Notes: generated by a model from the sequence alone, not told the origin. 35,817 bases of DNA from an uncultured Faecalibacterium sp. (GCA_934539245.1 CAKTCK010000018.1:1-35817), one strand, 5' to 3'; positions 23,934-31,763 are shown, numbered from the stretch's first letter. Program-made: numbers and translations.

Positions 23934-24971
23934 ATGGGCATCGCAGGAAATGAATGGGGTTTTCAGGTGGGCAAGCTGCCCAAAGGTGCGCTGGATAAAA
24001 TCAGCGATGTGCCGGGTGTGACGGTGGGGCACTGCACGCTGGCAGACGGTGCGATCCAGACCGGTGTAACGGCGCTGCTGCCGCACCAAGGAGACGTGTT
24101 CCACGAAAAGGTGCTGGCAGCCAGCCATGTGATCAACGGCTTTGGCAAGACCACCGGCCTTGTGCAGATCGACGAGCTTGGCACGCTGGAAACGCCCATT
24201 CTGTTTACCAATACCCTCAGCGTGGGCACGGCACAGACCGCGCTGGTGAAGTATATGCTGGAAAAGAACCCCGATATCTGCGAGACCACCGGCAGCGTGA
24301 ACCCGGTGGTTTGCGAGTGCAACGATTGCGGTCTGAACGACATCCGGGGACTTCATGTGACCGAACAGCACGTCTTTGCCGCGCTGGCAGACTGCAAGGC
24401 GGATTTTGCCGAGGGTGCCGTAGGTGCAGGGCGGGGGATGCGCTGCCACGGGCTTAAGGGCGGTATCGGCTCTGCCTCCCGGGTGGTGGAGCTGGACGGC
24501 AAGCGGTACACCATCGGTGCGCTGGTGCTCTCCAACCATGCGCTGTTTGACGACCTCATCGTGGCAGGCACGCCCATCCGCACCCTGCTGGACGACAGTA
24601 TCCCGCCCCACGAGGATAAGGGCTCCATCATCACGGTGCTTGCCACGGATATCCCTCTCAGCGAGCGGCAGCTGCGGCGGCTTTGCCGCCGGGCGCTGGT
24701 GGGGCTTTCTCGCACCGGGTCCTACTGCGGCAACGGCAGCGGTGAGCTCGTCATCGCCTTCACCACTGCCAACCGGATGCCGCACTATTCGGACAAGGCT
24801 CTGCTGCCCATGACCATGCTGCATGATGATGCCATCAACCCTCTGTTCCGGGCGGTTGCGGAGTGCGTAGAGGAAAGTGTCCTCAGCAGCCTGCTCCATG
24901 CCGAGACCGTCACCGGCAACCATGGCAGGACCTTCCGCAGCCTGACGGAGCTTTTGAGACAGAACGCCTGA
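23934..24971 (+). CDS. P1 (DmpA/BapA) family aminopeptidase
   Basis: 345 residues. ATG at 23934 is preceded by AAGGAGG at about 7 nt. P1 enzymes are N-terminal nucleophile hydrolases that cleave themselves before a serine and act as D- or beta-aminopeptidases. The self-processing site is visible as EDKG|SIITVLATDIPLS, cut between Gly230 and Ser231, as in DmpA. Other family blocks are ISDVPGVTVGHCTL, TALLPHQG, GFGKTTGLVQIDELGTLETPI, ETTGSVNPVV and GSYCGNGSGELVIAFTTAN. No signal peptide is seen, so it is cytoplasmic. Natural substrate is unknown. It has its own promoter, divergent from the DUF454 gene. Confidence 0.92.
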   Translation: MGIAGNEWGFQVGKLPKGALDKISDVPGVTVGHCTLADGAIQTGVTALLPHQGDVFHEKVLAASHVINGFGKTTGLVQIDELGTLETPILFTNTLSVGTAQTALVKYMLEKNPDICETTGSVNPVVCECNDCGLNDIRGLHVTEQHVFAALADCKADFAEGAVGAGRGMRCHGLKGGIGSASRVVELDGKRYTIGALVLSNHALFDDLIVAGTPIRTLLDDSIPPHEDKGSIITVLATDIPLSERQLRRLCRRALVGLSRTGSYCGNGSGELVIAFTTANRMPHYSDKALLPMTMLHDDAINPLFRAVAECVEESVLSSLLHAETVTGNHGRTFRSLTELLRQNA

Positions 24972-25020
24972 TATAACAGGATAAAAAGGGATGCTGTCCC
25001 CGCAAAAATGTCCGGATGCC

Positions 25021-25049
25021 TTGACAGATGCAGCCGCAGGGCGTATTAT
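25021..25049 (+). promoter_or_regulatory. Sigma-A promoter of the HMA gene
   Basis: TTGACA, a 17-nt spacer and TATTAT, 49 bp past the peptidase stop. Confidence 0.75.
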
Positions 25050-25058
25050 TTGGTCGGG

Positions 25059-25082
25059 AAGGCCGCTGAAAGGCGGCTTTTC
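25059..25082 (+). promoter_or_regulatory. Leader hairpin of the HMA gene
   Basis: AAGGCCGC, loop TGAAAG and GCGGCTTT form an 8-bp stem followed by TC, starting a few nucleotides after the predicted transcription start. It mirrors the DUF454 leader. It could also act as a weak peptidase terminator. Confidence 0.45.
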
Positions 25083-25094
25083 ACAGAAACGAAA

Positions 25095-25110
25095 GTTAGC
25101 TGATTCTAAC
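25095..25110 (+). promoter_or_regulatory. GTTAG-N6-CTAAC operator-like box of the HMA gene
   Basis: A perfect inverted repeat 12 nt after the leader hairpin and its TTTTC, and 75 bp upstream of the HMA start codon. Confidence 0.6.
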
Positions 25111-25185
25111 TATTGCTTCTGTCCTGCACAGAGGATGTGCAGGAAAAACGATGATCGTCCTAAGATGCTGAAAGAAGGTATACAA

Positions 25186-25443
25186 ATGTTCCAGATAACC
25201 GTAGAAGTAGGCGGCATGGCATGTTCCATGTGCGAATCCCATATCAATGACACGATCCGCAAGGAGTTCCCGGTGGAGAAGGTCTCGTCCTCGCATTCTA
25301 AGGGCAAGACCGTGATCCTTTCCAAAGAGCCGCTGGACGAAAAGGCGCTCTGCGCTGCCATTGAAGGCACCGGATACCATGTGGGCGAGATCCGCTGTGA
25401 GCCCTACGAAAAGAAGGGATTGTTCTCCTTCTTGAAAAAGTGA
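25186..25443 (+). CDS. Heavy-metal-associated (HMA) domain protein
   Basis: 85 residues, a single HMA ferredoxin-like fold. The metal site is GMACSMCESHIN (Cys13, Cys16). The rest gives the beta-alpha-beta pattern (KTVILSKEPLDEKALCAAIEGTGYHV) and a lysine-rich tail (KKGLFSFLKK). ATG at 25186 is preceded by AAGAAGG at about 6-8 nt; an in-frame ATG at 25165 lacks a ribosome site. Such small proteins act as copper or other soft-metal chaperones, but relatives in gut Clostridia also accompany ferrous iron genes. The upstream GTTAG-N6-CTAAC box and leader match two other genes in this window. No copper ATPase is adjacent. Its stop is 4 bp from the convergent permease gene. Confidence 0.88.
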   Translation: MFQITVEVGGMACSMCESHINDTIRKEFPVEKVSSSHSKGKTVILSKEPLDEKALCAAIEGTGYHVGEIRCEPYEKKGLFSFLKK

Positions 25444-25447
25444 TATT

Positions 25448-26182
25448 TTACGCCCGCACGTCCTCCCGGCGTAAAAGCAGCCATGCCAGAAGGAACATCG
25501 TCCCCAGCCAGAAGATGCAGCTGAAGGCAAACAGCCCGTAGCTGCCCGCCAGAGCATCCGCGCTTTTGTTGGAGTTCATACCCAGCTGCATCAGGGAATA
25601 GGGCCACAGGATTCCAAAGCCTTTGGAGCTGATAAAGATGCCGGTAATGCCGCCCAGCAGCCCCAGAAAAATGGGCACGGCAAAGCTGCGGATGACCATG
25701 GCCAGCACCAGCTGTGCGGCAATGACAGCCAGCGCACCCAGCAGTCCCCGCAGTAAAAACAGAGGTAAGGTGACCGGCGGCAGCCCGGGCAGATGGGCAA
25801 ATACCTTGCCGCAGAACACGAACAGCGCAAACACAAACGCGTGGGTCAGCAGCGCCAGCTTTGTCACCACCGCAAACTTTGCGGCAAACAGGTCCAGCGG
25901 CGGCACGGGGCTTGCCATGATCAGGTTCCAGTTGTGCCCCAGATGTTCCAGCCGCCACAAGTAGGCAGCATAGGTGGCTACCATGGCAGGGAAGAAGAGC
26001 ATGGAATAAAACAGGGTGTGCTGGGTCCACAGGCTATACCAGCCGTCGGTGAGGATCTCAAGATTTTGCAGATAATTGAACGTGCCATAGGTGGCCGAAA
26101 GAATGGGCAGCACAAAGAACATTGCCCAGATGGGGGATGCGTGGAGTTTGCGGTTCTCCGCAAGAATACAGCGTTTTAGCAT
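25448..26182 (-). CDS. ABC-2 type permease, lantibiotic-immunity type (second subunit)
   Basis: 244 residues. ATG at 26182 has AGGAGG about 8 nt upstream. Six membrane segments are predicted. It resembles LanE/LanG (MutE/MutG) permeases: N-terminal LAENRKLHASPIWAMFFVLPIL and WRLEHLGHNWNLIMASPVPPLDLFAAKF, the last a typical block of these families. Its gene follows the other permease by 4 bp. Together with the ATPase it would expel cationic peptides such as lantibiotics from the membrane. The assignment to E or G type is uncertain. Confidence 0.82.
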   Translation of the reverse strand: MLKRCILAENRKLHASPIWAMFFVLPILSATYGTFNYLQNLEILTDGWYSLWTQHTLFYSMLFFPAMVATYAAYLWRLEHLGHNWNLIMASPVPPLDLFAAKFAVVTKLALLTHAFVFALFVFCGKVFAHLPGLPPVTLPLFLLRGLLGALAVIAAQLVLAMVIRSFAVPIFLGLLGGITGIFISSKGFGILWPYSLMQLGMNSNKSADALAGSYGLFAFSCIFWLGTMFLLAWLLLRREDVRA

Positions 26183-26186
26183 GGTT

Positions 26187-26936
26187 TTATACCTCCTCGT
26201 CCTGTACCTTGCGCCACGCAAGGACAAACAGCACAGCGCCCAGCGCAAGGGTAAAGGCCAGCAGCACCCAGTTGAAGGGGCGGGTGCCGTAGGTGACGGT
26301 GTGGGTAGCCTTGTCCCAGTTTGCCACTTCGTAGGCGCTCAGAGGGATGTAGTACCCAAAGGGTACAAAGTAACTGGCAAGCGGCGGCATAAAAGCAGAG
26401 AACAGTCCCACCAGTGCCCCTACGATGCCCACGCAGAGCGCCGGCAGGGGATTGCCCACCCACAGCATCAGCAGAAATTCTCCAAAGAAGAGCATTGCGT
26501 CCACAGCCAATGTGCAGACAAACAGATAGCATAGCTGCCCGGTGGGAAAGGCTTCGGTATAACCATGGACACGCCCCAGCACCGGAACACAGGCCAGCTC
26601 CAGCACCGTGACCAGCAGCACCTCCAGCACTCCAAAGACCGCCTTGCCTGCAAACAGGCTGCGGCGGCTCTGCAGGGTGTAGAGCAGCTTGGCGGTGTTG
26701 CCTTTGATCTCCATATCCCACAGCCGGGAGGCCAGCACTGCCATCATCACCGGCATCAGAATGGCTTCAATGACGGGCAGGCTGTAAAGCAGGGCACTGT
26801 AACCGTTGGCAAGTTCCTCCGGGTCTGTCGGGGCAAGGCCGCCCACCCACAGCACGACAATGCCGGGAATCAACAGGCAGAGAGCAAGGTCGTGCCGACG
26901 GTGGGCTTTTTGCAGTTCTGCACGGAAAGCTGCCAT
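26187..26936 (-). CDS. ABC-2 type permease, lantibiotic-immunity type (first subunit)
   Basis: 249 residues with about six membrane segments. ATG at 26936 is preceded by GGGGAGG; the ATPase stop lies 1 bp upstream. Features are an N-terminal cytoplasmic helix (FRAELQKAHRRHD), SRLWDMEIKGNTAKLLYTLQSRRSLFAGK, a typical cytoplasmic loop of LanE/LanG permeases, and a C-terminal WRKVQDEEV tail. It pairs with the next gene as a heterodimeric membrane channel for the ATPase. Divergence from its partner suggests a true two-permease LanFEG arrangement, not a recent duplication. Confidence 0.82.
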   Translation of the reverse strand: MAAFRAELQKAHRRHDLALCLLIPGIVVLWVGGLAPTDPEELANGYSALLYSLPVIEAILMPVMMAVLASRLWDMEIKGNTAKLLYTLQSRRSLFAGKAVFGVLEVLLVTVLELACVPVLGRVHGYTEAFPTGQLCYLFVCTLAVDAMLFFGEFLLMLWVGNPLPALCVGIVGALVGLFSAFMPPLASYFVPFGYYIPLSAYEVANWDKATHTVTYGTRPFNWVLLAFTLALGAVLFVLAWRKVQDEEV

Positions 26937-26937
26937 T

Positions 26938-27864
26938 TTACGCCACCTCCCCGCTGGTCTGGGTCAGGCTGAGGAAGATGTCCTCAAGGCTCTTTGTCTG
27001 TGCAGCCAGTCCAACTACGCCCACGCCTCTTTCGGCAAGGGTGCAGACCAGTGCCGCCAGCGCTTCGTCCGGCAGCGGGGGAAGCTGCAGTGTGTCCGGC
27101 TGATCTGCCGGTGCAGCGGCTTTTACTCCCTGCTGCTGTAGGACGGCTGCGGCTTTGGGTGCGTCCAGCACCCGCAGCAGAATGCCGCCCCGGCTGTGCT
27201 TTTGCAGCTGCTGCAAAGAACCCTCGAACAGCAGCTTGCCGTGGTTCAGGATGCCCACCTGATCCACCATCTGCTCGATCTCGCCCAGCAGGTGGCTGGA
27301 GATCAGCACGGTGGCTCCGGTGGTCTGCGGCATGGCGGCGATGAGGCTGCGCATCTCCTGAATGCCCGCCGGGTCCAGACCGTTGGTGGGTTCGTCTAAA
27401 ATCAGCAGTTTGGGGCTGCCCAGCAGCGCCATGGCAATGCCCAGCCGCTGCTTCATGCCAAGGGAATACTGCCCCACTTTCCGGTCAGCGTCCTTGGTCA
27501 GATGAACGATTTCCAGCACCCGGCTGATATCCTTCCGGTCCACGTCCTTCAGGTCAGCCACGATGGAAAGGTTTTCCCGGGCAGTCAGGTGCAGGTAACC
27601 GGAGGGGGATTCTATTAAACTACCGGTCTGCCGCAGCAGGGCAATCCGGTTTGCTTCGTTCAGGGTGTGCCCCAGCAGTTCCACGCTGCCGCCGGTGGGG
27701 TGTACAAGCCCCAGCAGCATCTTCATGGTGGTGGATTTGCCCGCACCGTTGGGGCCTAAAAAGCCGTAGACACAGCCCTCCGGGACAGTCAGGTTCAAAT
27801 GATCCACCACCGGACGGCCATGGTAGCTTTTGCAAAGGGCATGGGTCTCGATCACAGGTTTCAT
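26938..27864 (-). CDS. ABC transporter ATPase, LanF/BcrA type
   Basis: 308 residues. ATG at 27864 is preceded by AAAGGAG at 7 nt; the frame stays open far upstream but that stretch is antisense to the regulator gene. Walker A is GPNGAGKST (37-45), signature YSLGMKQR (133-140), Walker B LLILDEPTNGLD (153-164) and H-loop ISSHLLGE. The Q-loop position reads SLIESP with Glu85 in place of glutamine. This E-loop is a known hallmark of lantibiotic-immunity ATPases. With two permeases downstream and a divergent two-component pair, the locus resembles CprABC-CprRK/LanFEG peptide-resistance modules. Confidence 0.9.
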   Translation of the reverse strand: MKPVIETHALCKSYHGRPVVDHLNLTVPEGCVYGFLGPNGAGKSTTMKMLLGLVHPTGGSVELLGHTLNEANRIALLRQTGSLIESPSGYLHLTARENLSIVADLKDVDRKDISRVLEIVHLTKDADRKVGQYSLGMKQRLGIAMALLGSPKLLILDEPTNGLDPAGIQEMRSLIAAMPQTTGATVLISSHLLGEIEQMVDQVGILNHGKLLFEGSLQQLQKHSRGGILLRVLDAPKAAAVLQQQGVKAAAPADQPDTLQLPPLPDEALAALVCTLAERGVGVVGLAAQTKSLEDIFLSLTQTSGEVA

Positions 27865-27921
27865 AAATGGTCTCCTTTCGCATTCATGGTTTTCGGAACG
27901 ATGCCAGAATACACCCGCTGC

Positions 27922-27960
27922 CTTAAACTGACCGGAAGCGCAGCTTAATTTACCCTTAAA
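27922..27960. promoter_or_regulatory. CTTAA(A/T) direct repeats, candidate response-regulator sites
   Basis: CTTAAA (27922), CTTAAT (27944) and CTTAAA (27955) lie 22 and 11 bp apart, on one face of the helix. They sit upstream of a possible minus-strand -10 (TATTCT, 27911-27906) for the ABC operon. OmpR-type regulators bind direct repeats spaced 10-11 bp. Confidence 0.45.
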
Positions 27961-27997
27961 TTTGCAGGCGTTTTCCGCTGCGGCGCAAAAAGTGTGG

Positions 27998-28003
27998 TAT
28001 AGT
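27998..28003 (+). promoter_or_regulatory. Extended -10 of the regulator/kinase operon
   Basis: TGG-TATAGT forms an extended -10; no good -35 is present. About 26 bp separate it from the regulator start codon. Confidence 0.5.
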
Positions 28004-28029
28004 AAAGGCGGGAAAGGAGAACTGCCCTT

Positions 28030-28749
28030 ATGGATACCATTTATGATGCAAAGATTCTCATTGTGGATGACAACGCCGAGCTGCTGGCACTGCTGTGTGA
28101 GCAGCTGCGGGGCGCAGGATATGGCCATATCAGAACTGCCCAAAGCTGCGCCGCTGCCCGCGCCTGCTTTGCGGCAGAACAGCCGGAGCTGATGATCTTG
28201 GATATCAACTTGCCGGATGGGGACGGATTTTCGCTGTTCCGGGCGCTGCGGGCAAAAGCGGATGTTCCAGCACTGTTCCTCTCCGCACGGGATGCAGATG
28301 CCGACCGTCTGTTCGGGCTGGGTCTCGGCGCAGACGACTACCTGACCAAACCCTTTCTGATGCAGGAACTGCTGCTGCGGGTGCAGCATATTTTGCAGCG
28401 GGCGTACCGGGCAGAGCTGTCCCGTACAAAACCGGCACCTTTGCAGCTGGGGGAGCGGTGCGTAGACCTGAACGATGCCATTGTTACCCTGCCGGAGGGC
28501 AAAACACTGGCGCTGACCGCTACCGAGCTGGCGCTGCTGCGGAAATTGGCAGAAAATCGGGGACATATCGTTACCTACGATGCCCTTTGTGCGGCGGTCT
28601 GGGGCGCAGATTACTATGGCTACGAGAACAGTCTGGGGGTACATATCCGGCATCTGCGGGAGAAGCTGGAAGCTGAACCCGGAGCGCCGCAGTTTCTGCG
28701 GACGGTGCGGGGCATCGGCTATAAGCTGACAAAGGGGGAAGAAGCATGA
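28030..28749 (+). CDS. OmpR/PhoB-family response regulator
   Basis: 239 residues: receiver (1-125) with Asp13/Asp14, phosphoacceptor Asp58 in MILDINLPDGDGF, Lys107 in YLTKPF, and a winged-helix domain (about 140-237) with LRKLAENRGHIVTYDAL and RTVRGIGYKL. ATG at 28030 has AAAGGAG about 10 nt upstream. It overlaps the kinase gene by 4 bp. Divergent from a LanFEG-type transporter, it probably activates that transporter in response to antimicrobial peptides; the CTTAA repeats in between are candidate targets. Confidence 0.93.
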   Translation: MDTIYDAKILIVDDNAELLALLCEQLRGAGYGHIRTAQSCAAARACFAAEQPELMILDINLPDGDGFSLFRALRAKADVPALFLSARDADADRLFGLGLGADDYLTKPFLMQELLLRVQHILQRAYRAELSRTKPAPLQLGERCVDLNDAIVTLPEGKTLALTATELALLRKLAENRGHIVTYDALCAAVWGADYYGYENSLGVHIRHLREKLEAEPGAPQFLRTVRGIGYKLTKGEEA

Positions 28750-30110
28750 AAACCTTTGTGCGCCTGATCCGGCGGTATGTGCTGGCGGCGGTGGGCATTG
28801 TACTGTTGCTGCTGTTTTCCGGTGTTGCGGTGCTGGGCTGGCTGGGCTGGCAGGAGGGTTGCCGCCTGCCGCAGCGGGAGCACTCTTCCAGCGAGATCGC
28901 AGATTCCATGGTGGAAACGGCAGAAGGGCTTGCCTTTGGGGCGGAGCACACCCCGCAGGAGTGGATGGACGGTTATGAGTGGGCGATGGTGCTGGACGAT
29001 GCGGGAGGTATCCGCTGGAGCTACGGCCTGCCGCAGGAACTGAACCATGCCTACACTCCCGGCGATATTGCCAAATTTGCCCGCTGGTATCTGGCAGATT
29101 ACCCGGTGTTCTGCTGGACAGAACCCTACGGACTGTTCGTCATCGGACTGCCGAAGGGGAGCTTGTGGAAATACAGCATTTACGGCTCACCGGACTTTGC
29201 CCTGAGCATGGTGCGGATGCTCCCGGCGGCAGCGCTGGGATTGCTGCTGCTGGGGTTGGCACTCTGCTTCTGGCTGAGCTGGCGGGGGGCAAAGCGGCTG
29301 GAGACCGTGGCAAACGGTCTGGATGCTCTGGCACAGGGGCAGACCGTCCAGCTGCCTACCGACGGTTTTGCCGGGGAACTGGCAGAAAAGCTGAACCGGA
29401 CCGGGGCGCAGCTGCAAGCCAAAAACGAGATGCTGGCCCGGCGGGATAACGCCCGAACCCAGTGGATCGCAGGGGTCAGCCATGATGTGCGTACCCCGCT
29501 GGCGCTGATCTTAGGCTGGGCGGAGCAGCTGGAACAGGATGCGCTTTTGCCGGACAGCTCCCGGCAGAAAGCGGCCGGCATCCGCACCCAGTGCGAAAAG
29601 CTGCGCACCCTCATTGATGACCTGAACCTGACCAGTAAGCTGGAATACGGTGCCCAACCCCTGCGCAGGAAAGATCTGCGTGCAGGGCCGCTGTTCCGGC
29701 AGCTGGTGGCGCAGTTTTGCGAAAGCCCGCTGGCAGAGCACTGCGAGATTACGCTGGAACAGGAAGAACCGGCAGAGCAGACAGTGCTTTCGGTGGACGA
29801 GGCACTGCTGGAACGGCTGCTGGAAAACCTGCTGAACAACAGCATTCGGCATAACCCGAAGCCGGTGAACATTACCGTGCACACCCGGCGGGTAGGGGAG
29901 CGCTTCTGCCTGACCGTGGCAGATGACGGCATCGGCTATCCTCCTGCCGTTCTGGCAGCACTGAACGCTGCGGAGCCTGCCGAAAATGCACCCCATATCC
30001 TTGGCTTGTATGTAGTGCAGCAGATCGCTGCCGCCCATGGAGGCACGGCAGTGTTCGGGCAGAACACCCCCTGCGGAGCAAAAACAGCGGTCTGGCTGCC
30101 GGTAAAATAA
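28746..30110 (+). CDS. Sensor histidine kinase of the lantibiotic-type module
   Basis: 454 residues: membrane segment 10-33, extracellular domain about 34-155, segment 156-178, HAMP about 179-232, HisKA with IAGVSHDVRTPLALILGW (His246), and an ATPase domain with LLENLLNNSIRHNP (N-box) and ADDGIGYPP (G1). The extracellular loop of about 120 residues is long compared with BceS-type kinases, closer to CprK/LanK-like sensors. It is translationally coupled to the regulator (ATGA overlap) and ends before a strong terminator. The ligand is inferred to be a cationic peptide. Confidence 0.92.
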   Translation: MKTFVRLIRRYVLAAVGIVLLLLFSGVAVLGWLGWQEGCRLPQREHSSSEIADSMVETAEGLAFGAEHTPQEWMDGYEWAMVLDDAGGIRWSYGLPQELNHAYTPGDIAKFARWYLADYPVFCWTEPYGLFVIGLPKGSLWKYSIYGSPDFALSMVRMLPAAALGLLLLGLALCFWLSWRGAKRLETVANGLDALAQGQTVQLPTDGFAGELAEKLNRTGAQLQAKNEMLARRDNARTQWIAGVSHDVRTPLALILGWAEQLEQDALLPDSSRQKAAGIRTQCEKLRTLIDDLNLTSKLEYGAQPLRRKDLRAGPLFRQLVAQFCESPLAEHCEITLEQEEPAEQTVLSVDEALLERLLENLLNNSIRHNPKPVNITVHTRRVGERFCLTVADDGIGYPPAVLAALNAAEPAENAPHILGLYVVQQIAAAHGGTAVFGQNTPCGAKTAVWLPVK

Positions 30111-30116
30111 AAATGC

Positions 30117-30160
30117 AAAGGAAGCTGCTGCACATTATCTGGTGCGGCAGCTTCCTTTTT
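30117..30160 (+). terminator. Terminator of the regulator/kinase operon
   Basis: A 17-bp stem (30117-30133 with 30142-30158, one G-T pair) is followed by a T-run. Confidence 0.9.
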
Positions 30161-30219
30161 GCGCGGAGCGCCCATCCCTGACTTTCCTACAAAGAAAATA
30201 GGAAAATATGAATTTTCTA

Positions 30220-30248
30220 TTGACAATTGCTCGGAAGGGGAGTATACT
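30220..30248 (+). promoter_or_regulatory. Sigma-A promoter of the cystine symporter transcript
   Basis: TTGACA, a 17-nt spacer and TATACT: a near-consensus promoter. The expected leader is about 119 nt and contains the short cysteine ORF. Confidence 0.8.
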
Positions 30249-30304
30249 CCCTTCAAACAACAAAACATACATAACATGTGGGTTTGTAGAAATAGGAGAG
30301 AGTT

Positions 30305-30343
30305 ATGAACAGACGAATGTGTTGTCAGACGAAAACGAAGTGA
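30305..30343 (+). CDS. Candidate cysteine leader peptide (12 codons)
   Basis: ATG at 30305 has AGGAG 6 nt upstream and encodes MNRRMCCQTKTK followed by TGA. It lies between a consensus promoter and the tcyP-like gene, whose start is 30 nt downstream. Two adjacent Cys codons (TGT TGT) upstream of a cystine carrier are what a translation-dependent cysteine sensor would contain. The rest of the leader is A-rich and weakly structured; I see no classic terminator/antiterminator pair, so control could act through Rho or access to the downstream ribosome site. That it is translated, and its role, are inference. Confidence 0.55.
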   Translation: MNRRMCCQTKTK

Positions 30344-30373
30344 ACCAACAAACAAAAGAAAGGGTAACGTTTT

Positions 30374-31702
30374 ATGTCTGTCGAAATTTTGGATCTGGGC
30401 GCGCTGGCGCTCACCGCAGTATTTTTTGCATTGCTTTATTATCTGCACAAGAAAAAGCACGTTGATTTTGGCGTGCGCACCATCCTTGCCGTGGGTCTTG
30501 GCCTGATCGTGGGTCTTGCGTTCAAGGGACACCACACTTATGTAGCAGCCGTAGGTACTATTTACGCCCATGTGGTCTCCGCTGTGGTCATTCCGCTGCT
30601 GATCTTCAGCATCATTTCCAGCATCACAAATCTGGGCAATTCCGTCCGCCTGAAGCAGATCGGCCTCAAGACCGTGTTCTTTCTGGTGCTGAACACCTTC
30701 ATTGCCAGCCTGATCACCCTGATCGCCGGTGTGGCTACTAACATTGGCAGCGGGGTGCAGTATGAACTGGCCACCGATTACACCGCCAAGGAAGTGCCTA
30801 CCTTTGTGGATACTGTCATCAGCCTGTTCCCACAGAATCTGGCTGCGCACTGGTCCAACGGCGAGGTGGTGCCCATTGTGGTGTTCTGCATTCTGGTGGC
30901 TGTCAGCTACAACAAGATCGCAGCCAAGAAGCCCGAAGAGGTGGCACCCTTTAAAAAGTTCATTGACGCCGGTGACCTTGTGATGGGTCGCGTGGTCAGC
31001 TACGTGATCTCCTTTACTCCGTATGCGGTCCTTTCTCTGATCGCCCGTGCAGTCAGCCGTTCTTCTCCTGCGGATCTCATTCCGCTGCTCAGCGTTCTGG
31101 TGCTGGCGTACGTGCTGTGCGGCATTCAGGTCTTTGTTGTGGAAAGCGCCCTGATCAAGTTTGTGGGCAAGCTGAGCCCCGTCCGCTTCTTCAAGGGCAT
31201 CTGGCCCGCAGCTACCGTTGCCTTTACCTCCCAGAGCAGTGTGGGTACTATCCCGGTCACGGTCAATCAGCTGACCCGGAAGCTGGGCGTAAATGAGGAC
31301 GTTGCCGCCTTTGGTGCAAGTCTGGGTGCAAACCTTGGTATGCCGGGCTGCGCAGGCATCTGGCCCACTCTGCTGGCGGTGTTTACCATCCATCTGCTGG
31401 GCATCGAGTACACGCCTGTGCAGTACGCCTTCCTCGTGGTTTTGGCTGTAGTTGTTTCCATTGGTACCGTTGGTGTGCCCGGCACGGCAACCATTACCGC
31501 AACGGCGCTGTTTGCCGCTGCCGGTCTGCCGGTGGAAGCCATCATCCTGCTTTCGCCCATTTCCAGCATCGTGGATATGGCGCGTACTGCCACCAACGTC
31601 GTGGGTGCGGCTACCGCCACCACCCTTGTGGCTGCTACCGAAGAGCAGCTGGACACTGCCGTTTACAATGGCACGGCTGAGGCGATTGCGGCAGAAGCCT
31701 GA
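30374..31702 (+). CDS. tcyP: L-cystine symporter, TcyP-like (dicarboxylate/amino acid:cation symporter family)
   Basis: 442 residues, multi-pass, of the DAACS (glutamate transporter-fold) family. ATG at 30374 follows GAAAGGG at about 11 nt. The N-terminus LYYLHKKKHVDFGVRTILAVGLGLIVGL resembles B. subtilis TcyP (LYYMQRKHVSF...). The first re-entrant hairpin motif reads FTSQSSVGTIPVT (284-296), the next segment NLGMPGCAGI (320-329) is typical of TcyP, and the substrate/ion motif is DMARTATNV (401-409). It imports cystine as sulfur source or for redox balance; glutamate or aspartate transport is less likely given GCAGI. A cysteine-rich leader ORF and near-consensus promoter precede it. Confidence 0.85.
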   Translation: MSVEILDLGALALTAVFFALLYYLHKKKHVDFGVRTILAVGLGLIVGLAFKGHHTYVAAVGTIYAHVVSAVVIPLLIFSIISSITNLGNSVRLKQIGLKTVFFLVLNTFIASLITLIAGVATNIGSGVQYELATDYTAKEVPTFVDTVISLFPQNLAAHWSNGEVVPIVVFCILVAVSYNKIAAKKPEEVAPFKKFIDAGDLVMGRVVSYVISFTPYAVLSLIARAVSRSSPADLIPLLSVLVLAYVLCGIQVFVVESALIKFVGKLSPVRFFKGIWPAATVAFTSQSSVGTIPVTVNQLTRKLGVNEDVAAFGASLGANLGMPGCAGIWPTLLAVFTIHLLGIEYTPVQYAFLVVLAVVVSIGTVGVPGTATITATALFAAAGLPVEAIILLSPISSIVDMARTATNVVGAATATTLVAATEEQLDTAVYNGTAEAIAAEA

Positions 31703-31763
31703 GAATGGCATCAAGAAACTGTCTGCTGCATAAATACAGCTTAAAAAGAACGACCAGAAAAAG

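Noticed and set aside
27865..28653. Upstream extension of the LanF-type ATPase frame opposite the OmpR-type regulator
   Set aside because: The frame is open, but it is antisense to a complete regulator gene; the ATG at 27864 has a good ribosome site and starts the ATPase domain correctly.
30208..30465. 85-codon frame overlapping the symporter start
   Set aside because: Its start lies upstream of the -35 of the symporter promoter, and it has no ribosome site. The 12-codon frame inside the leader is better supported.
29936..31714. Long minus-strand frame opposite the cystine symporter
   Set aside because: It is antisense to a clear transporter gene and crosses a terminator and a promoter; its composition is rich in His, Gln and Gly and matches no family.
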